This document shows, one piece after another, positions 44,235-53,216 of a DNA stretch of 64,000 nucleotides. Each line of letters begins with the position of its first letter. The first letter of the stretch is position 1. The notes under the pieces are model-generated. The model saw nothing but the letters and a program-made list of their open reading frames with translations. It was not told the origin of the DNA and did no database searches. The stretch covers positions 6,077,227-6,141,226 of the forward strand of contig NC_019693.1 of the NCBI RefSeq assembly GCF_000317105.1, read 5' to 3'. A program made the position numbers and the translations under genes. Source of the DNA: Oscillatoria acuminata PCC 6304. GTDB lineage: Bacteria > Cyanobacteriota > Cyanobacteriia > Cyanobacteriales > Laspinemataceae.

Positions 44235-45068
44235 ATGTCTTGGTCAAAGATACCCCCCTGGGCTTTGTTATCCCTGGCCACAAATGGGATCTTGATGCTC
44301 ACAGTCATTTTACTGATTGTCCGCGCTGAAAGTTCGTCCTCTAATCTGCAAAATTTGTCGGAATTGCAGGGGAATGATGCGAGTGCCCTTGAGAATGCCT
44401 CGGGTTCAGAAACTCCATCGGTTACGGAGCCTCAGTTAGGTCCCCGTCATCAGTGGAATTATGAGCAATGGTTGGCTCAGTTACAGCGGGAGGCGGAGGC
44501 GATCGCCGCTAATCCCCCGGAACGCCTCGGGGTTCTCGCCGGAGATTCCATCAGTTTATGGTTCCCTCCAGAACTGTTACCTCCCCAACGCACTTGGCTC
44601 AATCAAGGAATTTCTGGAGAAGTCTCTTCGGGGTTGTTGAAACGGTTACCGTTATTTGACAACAGCAACCCCGAGGTGATTTTTGTGATGATTGGGATTA
44701 ATGACCTAATTCGCGGCATTTCCCCGTCCGAGGTGGTTGAAAATCAACAGGCGATCGTTCGGGATCTCGTCTGGGTTCATCCCAACGCCCGGATTGTGGT
44801 CCAATCTATTTTGCCCCACAGTGGGTCCGGTGCCAGTTGGGAAGGACGCGATCGCCTCCTGAATATCCCCAACGATCGCATCCGCGACATCAATCGCCAA
44901 CTCGCTGCGATCGCCTCCGCTGAAGGAGTCGAATTCTTGGACCTCTACCCCCTCTTCGCCGACTCCCAAGGCAATCTCCGCCTCGAATTAACCACCGACG
45001 GTTTACATCTCAACGAGCAAGGTTACTTAGTCTGGCGAACCGCCTTGATGGTGTTTGATCCGATTTGA
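44235..45068 (+). CDS. SGNH/GDSL-type hydrolase, membrane-anchored
   Basis: 277 residues from ATG at 44235; an earlier TTG (44187) would add 16 residues. An N-terminal hydrophobic anchor (PPWALLSLATNGILMLTVIL) is followed by a SGNH domain: GVLAGDSISLWFP (block I Ser), NQGISGEVSSGLL (block II Gly), IFVMIGINDLIRG (block III Asn) and DGLHLNEQGYLVW (block V Asp/His). It is probably an outward-facing esterase or acetyltransferase of wall or lipid substrates. It precedes the second MITE copy. Confidence 0.88.
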   Translation: MSWSKIPPWALLSLATNGILMLTVILLIVRAESSSSNLQNLSELQGNDASALENASGSETPSVTEPQLGPRHQWNYEQWLAQLQREAEAIAANPPERLGVLAGDSISLWFPPELLPPQRTWLNQGISGEVSSGLLKRLPLFDNSNPEVIFVMIGINDLIRGISPSEVVENQQAIVRDLVWVHPNARIVVQSILPHSGSGASWEGRDRLLNIPNDRIRDINRQLAAIASAEGVEFLDLYPLFADSQGNLRLELTTDGLHLNEQGYLVWRTALMVFDPI

Positions 45069-45085
45069 GGATAGGGAGATCTCCC

Positions 45086-45394
45086 TAGCCCTGTCAATAT
45101 GGTAAATGGAATCCCGCCTCATCATAAGTTTCTTGTAGGGGCGGATTGCATACGCCCTCTTGATCCCTCATGGAATCCCGCCTCATCATAAGTTTCTTGT
45201 AGGGGCGGATTGCATACGCCCTCTTGATCCCTCATGGAATCCCGCCTCATCATAAGTTTCTTGTAGGGCGGATTGCATACGCCCTCTTGATCCCTCATGG
45301 AATCCCGCCTCATCATAAGTTTCTTGTAGGGGCGGATTGCATACATAAGAGGGCGTATGCAATCCGCCCCTACAAATACACCTTGACAAGGCTA
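45086..45394. mobile_element. MITE family A, copy 2, with 64-bp internal tandem repeats
   Basis: It starts TAGCCCTGTCAATATGG and ends CACCTTGACAAGGCTA, with an 11-bp duplication GGAGATCTCCC on both sides (45075-45085 and 45395-45405). Inside, a 64-bp unit is repeated four times (starting at 45129, 45193, 45257 and 45320; the third lacks one base), containing GGGGCGGATTGCATACGCCC. It ends with an inverted copy. The unit length equals that of copy 1 but the sequence has diverged (CGGATT here, CGTATT there). Confidence 0.92.
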
Positions 45395-45478
45395 GGAGAT
45401 CTCCCCCATCTCCCCCACCCGCCCCATCTCCCCCACCCTCCCCATCTCCCCCACCCTCCCCATCTCCCACTCCCTGTA
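45395..45478. repeat. C-rich low-complexity tract
   Basis: Repeated CTCCCCCATCTCCCCCACC-like units on the plus strand, directly after MITE copy 2 and just upstream of ispH. It mirrors the G-rich tract at 31403-31530 on the opposite strand. Confidence 0.85.
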
Positions 45479-45525
45479 ACCTAAGTCTTCTACAATCAAG
45501 AGAAAAGAAGCTAGGATTTCACGGC

Positions 45526-46731
45526 ATGGACACGAAAGCTTTCAAACGCGCACTGCAAAAGTCTGATAACTACCATCGCAAGGGATTTGGTCACCAAGAA
45601 GAAGTAACTGGAGTGATGAACTCCGTTTATCAAAGTCCCCTGATTCAGCAAATCCGAGAAAATAATTACACTTTGACTCGCGGCGAGGTGACGATTCGTC
45701 TCGCGCAAGCGTTTGGATTTTGCTGGGGGGTCGAACGCGCCGTGGCGATCGCCTACGAAACTCGTCAGCATTTTCCCACTGAACGCATCTGGATTACCAA
45801 TGAAATCATCCACAATCCCAGCGTTAATCAACATATCCAAGAAATGAATGTTGAATTCATCCCCGTTGACGAAGGGAAAAAAGATTTTGAAGTGGTCCAA
45901 GCGGGAGATGTGGTGATTTTACCGGCCTTTGGGGCCACGGTTCAAGAAATGCAGTTGCTCAATGACAAAGGCTGCACAATTGTGGACACTACTTGCCCTT
46001 GGGTTTCTAAAGTTTGGAATAGTGTAGAAAAACACAAAAAAGGTAATTACACTTCGATTATTCATGGCAAATACAAGCATGAAGAAACTCTGGCAACCAG
46101 TTCTTTTGCCGGGACTTACTTAATTGTCCTGAATATGGCCGAAGCGGAATATGTAGCCAATTATATTCTCAAGGGTGGGGATAAAGCTGAATTTATGGCA
46201 AAATTCAGTAAAGCGGTTTCCTCCGGATTTGACCCGGACCGGGATTTAGAGCAAGTTGGCATTGCCAATCAAACCACGATGCTCAAAAGTGAGACAGAAC
46301 AAATGGGCAAGTTGTTTGAACGGACGATGATGAAAAAGTATGGTCCGGCAGCGTTAAATCAACATTTTCTGGCTTTTAATACGATCTGTGATGCGACTCA
46401 AGAACGCCAGGATGCGATGTTGGATTTGGTTGAGGATGAAGTGGATGCGATCGTGGTGATTGGCGGGTATAATTCCTCGAATACGACGCAGTTACAACAA
46501 ATTGCGATCGACCGAGGAATTCCGTCTTATCATATTGATAGTGCGAGTCGGATTCTTCCGGGAAATCGCATCGAACATAAACCCTTATACCAAGAGTTGG
46601 AAATCGCCGAAAATTGGCTACCGCCCGGACCCCTGGTGATTGGGGTGACGTCCGGTGCTTCAACGCCCGATAAGGTGGTGGAAGAGGCGATCGAGAAGAT
46701 TTTTGCCAGTAAAGCAATAGCACTGGTTTAA
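45526..46731 (+). CDS. ispH: 4-hydroxy-3-methylbut-2-enyl diphosphate reductase
   Basis: 401 residues starting [20 protein letters not shown]. The three iron-sulfur Cys are visible in [31 protein letters not shown] and [16 protein letters not shown]. The cyanobacterial length, about 400 residues, fits. It carries out the last step of the MEP pathway, making IPP and DMAPP, using a 4Fe-4S cluster and ferredoxin. The ending is [20 protein letters not shown], typical of the family. Confidence 0.97.
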   Translation: MDTKAFKRALQKSDNYHRKGFGHQEEVTGVMNSVYQSPLIQQIRENNYTLTRGEVTIRLAQAFGFCWGVERAVAIAYETRQHFPTERIWITNEIIHNPSVNQHIQEMNVEFIPVDEGKKDFEVVQAGDVVILPAFGATVQEMQLLNDKGCTIVDTTCPWVSKVWNSVEKHKKGNYTSIIHGKYKHEETLATSSFAGTYLIVLNMAEAEYVANYILKGGDKAEFMAKFSKAVSSGFDPDRDLEQVGIANQTTMLKSETEQMGKLFERTMMKKYGPAALNQHFLAFNTICDATQERQDAMLDLVEDEVDAIVVIGGYNSSNTTQLQQIAIDRGIPSYHIDSASRILPGNRIEHKPLYQELEIAENWLPPGPLVIGVTSGASTPDKVVEEAIEKIFASKAIALV

Positions 46732-46759
46732 GAATCGGGGCCGTTTGTCAGTCGGGTTT

Positions 46760-46796
46760 AACCAGTGGAACCGTTTATTTATGGGTTTCACTGGTT
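46760..46796 (+). terminator. Hairpin after ispH
   Basis: AACCAGTG ... CACTGGTT with a 21-nt interior, partly paired by AAcc/ggGTT. It lies about 30 bp after the stop; the T-tract is weak. Confidence 0.45.
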
Positions 46797-46925
46797 ATTG
46801 GTTGGCACTGCATCCCACACCCGAGTTTGGGTCTCTTGTCGAATCTTCTAACTTTTGCCAGAATAAGAACATCAAACAGTAAGTTCATAATAGGGCTAAT
46901 TTTGGATTAGACCCAATTTTTTTAT

Positions 46926-49388
46926 ATGATGATTCCACGAAAAACGATTGTTGCGGATGCCGCTACCAGTATTACCCAAATTGCTACAGATACTCTCTTG
47001 GAAGATAAGAGTAAATTATTGGGCATTTTTCCCCGAACTCCGGATAAGAAAACCAAGGAGGCGATCGCCGCTGCCTCGGAGACTTATGTTAACCTCTATC
47101 TCCAACGATATGCCACGATTGATCTGTTAGGAACTCGCGATCCCCTGCCGTTGGAATCCCTGTATGTGGAGATGCAGGTGAGGGAGATGGAGATGCCGGG
47201 AATGGCGAACCCGAATGCTGTACCAGTCGAGTCTACTCCTAAATCCCCGATCGCTGTGATCAATGAACGGGAGGGGGTGATGTTCTGGGGTGCACCTGGT
47301 TCTGGAAAGTCGCTGTTACTGAGAAAAATCGGCCTAGAAGCGTTAGGGGGCACTCGGTTCGGGGGGGTGGTCAGGCGCGGGTATATTCCGGTGTTTATTC
47401 CCCTGAAAACCTTGAGTGGGGGGGACGGGGAAATTGAAAAAGCGATCGCTGATGAGTTTCGTCGCTGTAGTTTTCCGGCGGCGGAACGACTGGTGCGAGA
47501 GGCACTAGCTCAAGGTCGATTCTTGATTTTACTGGATGATTTACATACGATTCCCTCGTTTGTGAGCGCTGAGGCGATCGCCCGTTTGGAAGGGTTTATC
47601 GAAAGTTATCCCAAAAATCGCTATGTTGCTTGTTCCCGACCCGGCGTCATTAACCATCACTGGCGCAGCTTTCATCCGGTGGCGATCGCCCCGTTAAACG
47701 AGGCACAACAGGCGAGTTTGATCCGACAGTGGTATAACACCCCCTCCGCTACAACCCCCAGTGACGAATTGCTCCGGGCGGATTTACAACGCCCAGAAAA
47801 TGCTCACATCCGCTCCTTGGCAGAGTATCCTCTCTCACTGACATTACTCTGTCTGCTGTATGATAAAACTCATTCTGTGCCGGAAAATCGGGCAGGGCTG
47901 TATTTACAGACTTCTCACATTTTGCTAGAAGCAGCCGGAAACATTCCTATGGCCCCGGGAGTCTCGCCGAGTCCTGAAATGAATCGGGAATTGGCAAAAT
48001 TGTGGCTGGCACAATTAGCTTTCCGCAGTGCGATCGCTGAACGGTCGGTTTTCTCCGGTGCCGACTTGAGCAGTCGGATTCCCGTGCATTTGTTGGATTT
48101 ACATAAAGATGAATATTTCCCCTTTTCTGTCCCAACAAATGTCAATGCTAACGCCACGGAACATTTAAACAAAAATCCGCCCAATCCCAACCCCGGGCGT
48201 AAAAACTCCTTGCCGACGGTTCCCACAAATCCGAATGAAAAGGCCAATCATCCCTCGAACAAAAATCCCTCGGTCTCCATGACGCCTACCATTGGAGAGA
48301 CGCGCTATCGAGTGGAGAAAATGTTGGAGAAAATCGCGTTGCGGTCGGGTTTGCTGCTGCAAATTGGCCCGGATCGCTTTGCCTTCACTCAAGTGACTTG
48401 GCAAGAATATTTTACTGCAATTTATATCGATACCTATTATTTAGCGGCTCAAATTTCTGCTAAAAATTTAACCTTGCGCCACTGGCAAGAAGTCTTTTTA
48501 TTTGTGTCGGGGATGCGCTATCCGACGGCAGATAAATTACTGATTTTGATGGAATCTGCGGCGCAAAAGTATCTGAAAACCAATAAGTTGCGATCGCTGT
48601 TGCGATGGGCCTCTGAATCGACGGAGGAGGATGATGGACCGCTTCCCATTGCCGCCAAACGCACGGCGGCGCTATTGCTAGTGCTGGGATTAAATGCGAC
48701 CTTAGAACCGGATTTATCTCCGGAAAATCCTTATCCTACAAAGAGCCTTGCTCGACAATTGAAGCAGCGGGGGGAAGTAGAATCGCCGGAGAATGTGGCG
48801 TTGAGTCTCTGCCAAACTTTGGGGTTTAATTTGTCTGAACTGATTACTCGTGCAGGCCGGTTGGCGGAGGATTTCACCAAAAATCTGGCGTTTATTAGCG
48901 ATCGCCCCTTGGATGTGGAAAAATCGGCGGGGGAACTGACTCGGGAACTGGCACGAAAGTTGGCCCGCGATCGCACTCGTCAACTGGTTCTGGACCTGGA
49001 TTATTTACTCGATACCCCCAACAATTTTGCCCTCGATCGCGCCGGAGATTTGGCCTTTGTCAGCATTCTGACTCGATTGGTGGAAGAGGTGGGAATTTTT
49101 AAAGATTGCCAGGAGACGATCGCCGCTTTGCAATCTCTGCAAACGGAGATTCCCGATAGCAATGCCGCCTATCAAGTGCATTATGAGTTCCGAGATCGCC
49201 TTCGTCAAACTTGGTTAACTGCCCTCAATTTGTCCAGCGATCGCCTCAAATTATCCCCAGAGGAAAAGCAGGCATTAGGCGATTATTTGTATGCCAATGG
49301 GTTGATTGTTCGCTGCTACCATGCCGCATCGGAAGTCACCCCCGCCACCTGGAGAGTCATCCAAGGACGAATGTTGCGTGGGAATTAG
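46926..49388 (+). CDS. NACHT-domain (STAND) NTPase
   Basis: 820 residues. A helical N-terminal region (IATDTLLEDKSKLLGIFPRT) is followed by a NACHT-type NTPase: Walker A FWGAPGSGKSLLLRK (about 118-132), Walker B FLILLDDLHTIP (about 198-209) and sensor-like RYVACSRPGVIN. The C-terminal region is mainly helical, with a Pro/Asn-rich spacer (around residues 402-440) and further helices up to RLRQTWLTALNLSSDRLKLS. NACHT proteins in bacteria include antiviral NLR-like sensors (bNACHT/Avs type), but I cannot see an effector domain such as a nuclease. Its neighbours (MscS, methyltransferase) do not help. Start: the first of two ATGs at 46926. Confidence 0.8.
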   Translation: MMIPRKTIVADAATSITQIATDTLLEDKSKLLGIFPRTPDKKTKEAIAAASETYVNLYLQRYATIDLLGTRDPLPLESLYVEMQVREMEMPGMANPNAVPVESTPKSPIAVINEREGVMFWGAPGSGKSLLLRKIGLEALGGTRFGGVVRRGYIPVFIPLKTLSGGDGEIEKAIADEFRRCSFPAAERLVREALAQGRFLILLDDLHTIPSFVSAEAIARLEGFIESYPKNRYVACSRPGVINHHWRSFHPVAIAPLNEAQQASLIRQWYNTPSATTPSDELLRADLQRPENAHIRSLAEYPLSLTLLCLLYDKTHSVPENRAGLYLQTSHILLEAAGNIPMAPGVSPSPEMNRELAKLWLAQLAFRSAIAERSVFSGADLSSRIPVHLLDLHKDEYFPFSVPTNVNANATEHLNKNPPNPNPGRKNSLPTVPTNPNEKANHPSNKNPSVSMTPTIGETRYRVEKMLEKIALRSGLLLQIGPDRFAFTQVTWQEYFTAIYIDTYYLAAQISAKNLTLRHWQEVFLFVSGMRYPTADKLLILMESAAQKYLKTNKLRSLLRWASESTEEDDGPLPIAAKRTAALLLVLGLNATLEPDLSPENPYPTKSLARQLKQRGEVESPENVALSLCQTLGFNLSELITRAGRLAEDFTKNLAFISDRPLDVEKSAGELTRELARKLARDRTRQLVLDLDYLLDTPNNFALDRAGDLAFVSILTRLVEEVGIFKDCQETIAALQSLQTEIPDSNAAYQVHYEFRDRLRQTWLTALNLSSDRLKLSPEEKQALGDYLYANGLIVRCYHAASEVTPATWRVIQGRMLRGN

Positions 49389-49407
49389 AACTCCCACCGC
49401 TGTTGAC

Positions 49408-50295
49408 CTAGATGCGATCGCCATTTCCCGAACTGGGACTATTATCGGCAAACTTTTCTTGGTCATAATAATACAGGGTGCGGATGGGATAGGGAATATT
49501 AATATTGGCGCGATCGCAAGCCGCTTTTAAGGCGATCGCCACCTTCGTTTGAGTCCGTCGCACCGAGGGTCGATCCGGTTCCGTCCAATACCGCACAATC
49601 ATATCAATTGAACTCTCCCCAAACCCCAGAACATCAATTTCCGGTTCCGGTTTCGATAACACCCCCGGAACCTGGGACACCGCATCCAGTAGCGTATCTA
49701 CTGCCTTCGGTAAGGGAGTATTGTAATCCACCCCAATTTCTAAATCCGTGCGCCGATAGGAAAACGCCGTTCTAACTTGCACCGCATTGGTAAAAACTGA
49801 CGCATTCGGAATCACAACTCGCTCCCCTTGATAGGTGCGAATTTGCGTCGAACGGATGGCAATTTCCTCGACTGTTCCCTCATATCCTTCCACAATAATT
49901 TGGTCCCCTAGTCTAAAGGGTTCCTGCAATAACAGCAGAATTCCCGCTAGGAAATTTTTAAAAATATCCTGAAAGGCAAAACCAATGGCAACGGAACTTA
50001 ATCCCAATAACCCAATGATATCTCCTAATGCCAAACCCGGAAATGCTAAAACACAGGCTACAATGATTCCCACAGACCATGCCGCAACATAAGCCGTTTG
50101 GACCATTAACGTTCGGAGGGATTTATTTTTTACAACTCGTCGTCCTGCCGCCATCGTTAGGCGACGAACCACATTAGCAGCATACCAAGTAATCCCCAAC
50201 ACAACTAAAGCAATCAAAATTGCCGGGATTAAGGCTACCCCTTGAGCAATTAAGTTAATCAGAGTTTCTTGGATTTGTTGAAAAAGTTGGTTCAT
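49408..50295 (-). CDS. MscS-type mechanosensitive channel
   Basis: 295 residues. The N-terminal membrane helices (GVALIPAILIALVVLGITWY and TAYVAAWSVGIIVACVLAFP) are followed by the pore helix LGDIIGLLGLSSVAIGFAFQ, then the beta domain (LGDQIIVEGYEGTVEEIAIR, VVIPNASVFTNAVQV) and a C-terminal alpha/beta domain ending with basic residues. It is a typical 280-300-residue MscS. It releases solutes on osmotic downshock. It is convergent with the NACHT gene. Confidence 0.93.
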   Translation of the reverse strand: MNQLFQQIQETLINLIAQGVALIPAILIALVVLGITWYAANVVRRLTMAAGRRVVKNKSLRTLMVQTAYVAAWSVGIIVACVLAFPGLALGDIIGLLGLSSVAIGFAFQDIFKNFLAGILLLLQEPFRLGDQIIVEGYEGTVEEIAIRSTQIRTYQGERVVIPNASVFTNAVQVRTAFSYRRTDLEIGVDYNTPLPKAVDTLLDAVSQVPGVLSKPEPEIDVLGFGESSIDMIVRYWTEPDRPSVRRTQTKVAIALKAACDRANINIPYPIRTLYYYDQEKFADNSPSSGNGDRI

Positions 50296-50387
50296 ATTAA
50301 GGATTGATTTAAAATTGCAGAAGGCTCACGGTTGTGATGCCGGTGACCCGCGAAGGCGCAGGTTAAAACTGAGATATTGCACCTGTT

Positions 50388-50535
50388 GCAACAACCGGCG
50401 GGGGTTCAAACCCCCGCCTAATAACTTAAGTCGGTTAAAACCGACTGAAAACACCACTGGATCAGGCTTGCAGTCGTCTTTAGACGAATGCACGCTATTA
50501 GGCCGCCAATCGTTTGAACCCCCGCCGGTTGTTGC
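50388..50535. repeat. 148-bp element with perfect 24-bp terminal inverted repeats
   Basis: The left arm (50388-50411) and right arm (50512-50535) are exact reverse complements, beginning GCAACAACCGGCGGGGG. Inside, GGCGGGGGTTC...CCCCCGCC and GTCGGTTAAAACCGAC are shorter palindromes. No frame is carried. It looks like a palindromic MITE or a dispersed cyanobacterial repeat; no target duplication was seen. Confidence 0.8.
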
Positions 50536-50581
50536 CTGGAATAGGGATTAGGGGATAATCCCAGGATATCAATTGATTCCC

Positions 50582-51253
50582 TCACGGTTTTATCCCCGTC
50601 ACCCCCACTCGCGCATCTCCCCAACGATGGATTTTAATCTCGGAAAAGCCCGACTGCCGAGCGTAGGTTTCTAATTCCTCTCCCGTGGAACACATACTCA
50701 AATAGGCGGGACGTTGGTCAATCGGATAAGCATACCCCGCCATAAATACGTCCCATCCATGACTGGAAGTCAAATCCAGATTATCAAAAAAGCAGCGTCC
50801 TCCGGACTTTAACACGCGAAAGGCTTCTTTTAAATACTGATAGCGGTCCCACTCATACAGGTGCATAAACACCACCGTACAGTAGACCAAATCAATGGAA
50901 TTATCCGCAATTTCCTGTAATCCCACCCCACTCAATTCAATTAATTCAATATTCTCTAACCCATTGAGACGTTGAGCGGCATATTGAAGCATATTCGCCG
51001 AAATATCGGTCCCAATCCATTTCTGACATTTGGGACTTAAAAACTTGCCAACTCGACCCACACCACAGCCAATTTCTAAACAAATATCTTCCGGTTGGAT
51101 ACCCACAAATCGCTCAATTCGATTCACCGTATTCAGTCCTGTGCGGTCTAATTCGGCTTCATCCGTATGTCCGGCGACATAAAGTTTAGCCTCATCCATA
51201 TTGGCGGCGAGGTTGTCCCAAGTTTCCTTATATTGCGATCGCTCCTGAATCAT
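50582..51253 (-). CDS. SAM-dependent class I methyltransferase
   Basis: 224 residues from ATG at 51253; a GTG at 51295 would add 14 residues. The SAM motif is EDICLEIGCGVGRVGKFLSP, with the acidic motif WIGTDISANMLQYAAQRL and IELIELSGVGLQEIADNSID (motifs II-III). It is a Rossmann methyltransferase of the UbiE/small-molecule type; the substrate is unknown. It is divergent from miaB. Confidence 0.85.
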   Translation of the reverse strand: MIQERSQYKETWDNLAANMDEAKLYVAGHTDEAELDRTGLNTVNRIERFVGIQPEDICLEIGCGVGRVGKFLSPKCQKWIGTDISANMLQYAAQRLNGLENIELIELSGVGLQEIADNSIDLVYCTVVFMHLYEWDRYQYLKEAFRVLKSGGRCFFDNLDLTSSHGWDVFMAGYAYPIDQRPAYLSMCSTGEELETYARQSGFSEIKIHRWGDARVGVTGIKP

Positions 51254-51425
51254 AGGGTTCTGATTTCCATTCCTAGTGGGTAAAATTGACGGCACGCTTT
51301 ATAATAATAGTTTATGTTTGCATCCGAGTCATGGCTTTCCCCGGGGCGATCGCCGCCCCTAGCCGGTTGAGTACCCGACTGCCATTGACCCAACAGGCCC
51401 GTTCATTTGCGAAAAATAGCACGTT

Positions 51426-52784
51426 ATGTCCTCTATTCCTCGTCGTTACCACATCACCACCTTCGGCTGTCAGATGAACAAAGCTGACTCCGAACGCATG
51501 GCAGGTATCCTGGAAAATATGGGGTTCCAGTTTTCCGAAGACCCCAACCAAGCCGATCTCATCCTCTACAATACCTGCTCAATTCGGGATAATGCCGAGC
51601 ATAAAGTGTATTCCTACTTAGGCAGGCAAGCCAAACGCAAACTCCAACAACCCAACCTCACCCTGATCGTTGCCGGTTGCGTGGCACAACAGGAAGGAGA
51701 AGCACTCCTGCGCCGGGTGCCCGAATTAGATATGGTCATGGGACCCCAACACGCCAACCGCCTAGAGGATTTGCTTGAACAGGTGTTCGCCGGGAACCAA
51801 GTGGTCGCGACCGAGGCGCTGCATATCATGGAGGATATCACCAAACCGCGCCGGGAGAGCCAAGTTACCGCCTGGGTGAACGTGATTTACGGCTGTAACG
51901 AACGCTGCACCTATTGCATTGTCCCCTCGGTGCGTGGCATCGAACAATCCCGCACCCCAGAAGCAATCCGCGCCGAAATGGAAGAACTCGGACGCCAGGG
52001 ATACAAAGAAGTCACCTTACTCGGTCAAAATATCGACGCCTACGGCAGAGATTTACCGGGAACGACACCGGAGGGACGGAATTTACATACCCTCACGGAT
52101 TTGCTCTATTTCGTTCATGATGTCCCCGGGATTGAACGGATTCGCTTTGCCACCTCTCACCCCCGGTATTTCACCGAGAGATTAATTCGGGCTTGTCAGG
52201 AATTGCCGAAAGTTTGCGAACATTTTCATATCCCATTTCAATCCGGGGATAACGACATATTGAAGGCGATGGCGCGGGGTTATACCCAGGAAAAATATCG
52301 CCGCATTATTGATATGATTCGCCACTATATGCCCGATGCTTCTATCAGTGCCGATGCAATTGTGGGGTTCCCTGGGGAAACTGAGGAACAGTTTGAAAAT
52401 ACTCTGAAACTGTTAGAAGAGATTAGCTTTGATATGCTCAATACTGCGGCCTATTCCCCACGTCCGGGGACACCAGCGGCAGTGTGGGAGAATCAGTTGA
52501 GTGAAGAAGTGAAAAGCGATCGCCTGCAACGGTTGAATCACTTAGTCTCTATCAAAGCCGCCGAGCGATCGCAGCGCTATCTAGGGCGAATTGAAGAAGT
52601 CCTAGTCGAGGAGCAAAATACCAAAGACCCCACTCAAGTCATGGGAAGAACAAGAGGCAACCGCCTCACCTTCTTCACCGGGGATATCAATCAATTAAAG
52701 GGACAGTTAGTCCAAGTGAAGATTACTGAATCCCGCGCCTTCAGTTTATCCGGGGAGGCGATTCCTCAACCGGCGTTGGTTTAA
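51426..52784 (+). CDS. miaB: tRNA-2-methylthio-N6-dimethylallyladenosine synthase
   Basis: 452 residues. The N-terminal UPF0004 domain has its Cys in [28 protein letters not shown] and [10 protein letters not shown]; the radical SAM domain has [20 protein letters not shown] (CxxxCxxC), then [10 protein letters not shown]; a TRAM domain is at the C-terminus ([20 protein letters not shown]). It adds a methylthio group to i6A37 of tRNAs that read U-starting codons. The gene is followed by a strong terminator. Confidence 0.97.
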   Translation: MSSIPRRYHITTFGCQMNKADSERMAGILENMGFQFSEDPNQADLILYNTCSIRDNAEHKVYSYLGRQAKRKLQQPNLTLIVAGCVAQQEGEALLRRVPELDMVMGPQHANRLEDLLEQVFAGNQVVATEALHIMEDITKPRRESQVTAWVNVIYGCNERCTYCIVPSVRGIEQSRTPEAIRAEMEELGRQGYKEVTLLGQNIDAYGRDLPGTTPEGRNLHTLTDLLYFVHDVPGIERIRFATSHPRYFTERLIRACQELPKVCEHFHIPFQSGDNDILKAMARGYTQEKYRRIIDMIRHYMPDASISADAIVGFPGETEEQFENTLKLLEEISFDMLNTAAYSPRPGTPAAVWENQLSEEVKSDRLQRLNHLVSIKAAERSQRYLGRIEEVLVEEQNTKDPTQVMGRTRGNRLTFFTGDINQLKGQLVQVKITESRAFSLSGEAIPQPALV

Positions 52785-52862
52785 GGGCGATCGCCGCCTA
52801 AGTGAGTTGCAAAAACCCCCGGTTTTTTGACCGGGGTTTTCAAGGTTGAAGGGGGGGATATA
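52764..52862 (+). repeat. miaB 3' end and terminator, copy 1 of a diverged direct repeat
   Basis: The last miaB codons (PQPALV), stop, HIP1-like GGGCGATCGCC, terminator and GGTTGAAGGGGGGG-ATAT are repeated in diverged form at 57935-58032 (PQPTLV-stop, AAGGGTTATCGCC, terminator, AGGTTGAAAGGGGGGATAT). The two direct copies enclose about 5 kb of accessory DNA. Confidence 0.7.
52811..52840 (+). terminator. Terminator after miaB
   Basis: AAAACCCCCGGT-TTTTTTG-ACCGGGGTTTTC, a strong GC stem followed by T-run, about 30 bp after the stop. Confidence 0.85.
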
Positions 52863-53216
52863 TCGCGAGTCTAGCGGACTAAACCCAAAATCAAAATGTA
52901 GCCGCGATTAGAGAATCGCCCGAAACAATTAAACCTAAAATATTGATCGCCCGTGAACCGGCTGATTAGCTGCTCAGATTCTCGTTCGCCCAGTTATTTA
53001 GGGGCGAGTTAGGGGCGATTCATAGGTAAACTGGTATTTAAGAAATTCTGGAGTGTCACCATGAGGCGAGATCAATGATCACAGGGGAAATGAAGTCGAA
53101 GGTTGATCGCCTGTGGGACACCTTTTGGAGCAATGGCATCTTGTAGTATGTTTGTCGTGGGAAATATGGGGTATAATACCTAGTTAGCTAGATCACTCTA
53201 AATATTTCACTCAACC
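52863..53216. other. Intergenic region before the DUF4365 gene
   Basis: About 350 bp with no gene. A -10-like TATAAT lies at 53172-53177, about 40 bp upstream of the DUF4365 start; the -35 match (TTGTCG) is at a short 14-bp spacing and weak. Confidence 0.4.

Noticed and set aside
50402-50419. tRNA T-loop-like GGTTCAAACCC
   Set aside because: No acceptor or anticodon arms; it is the palindrome of the 148-bp element.
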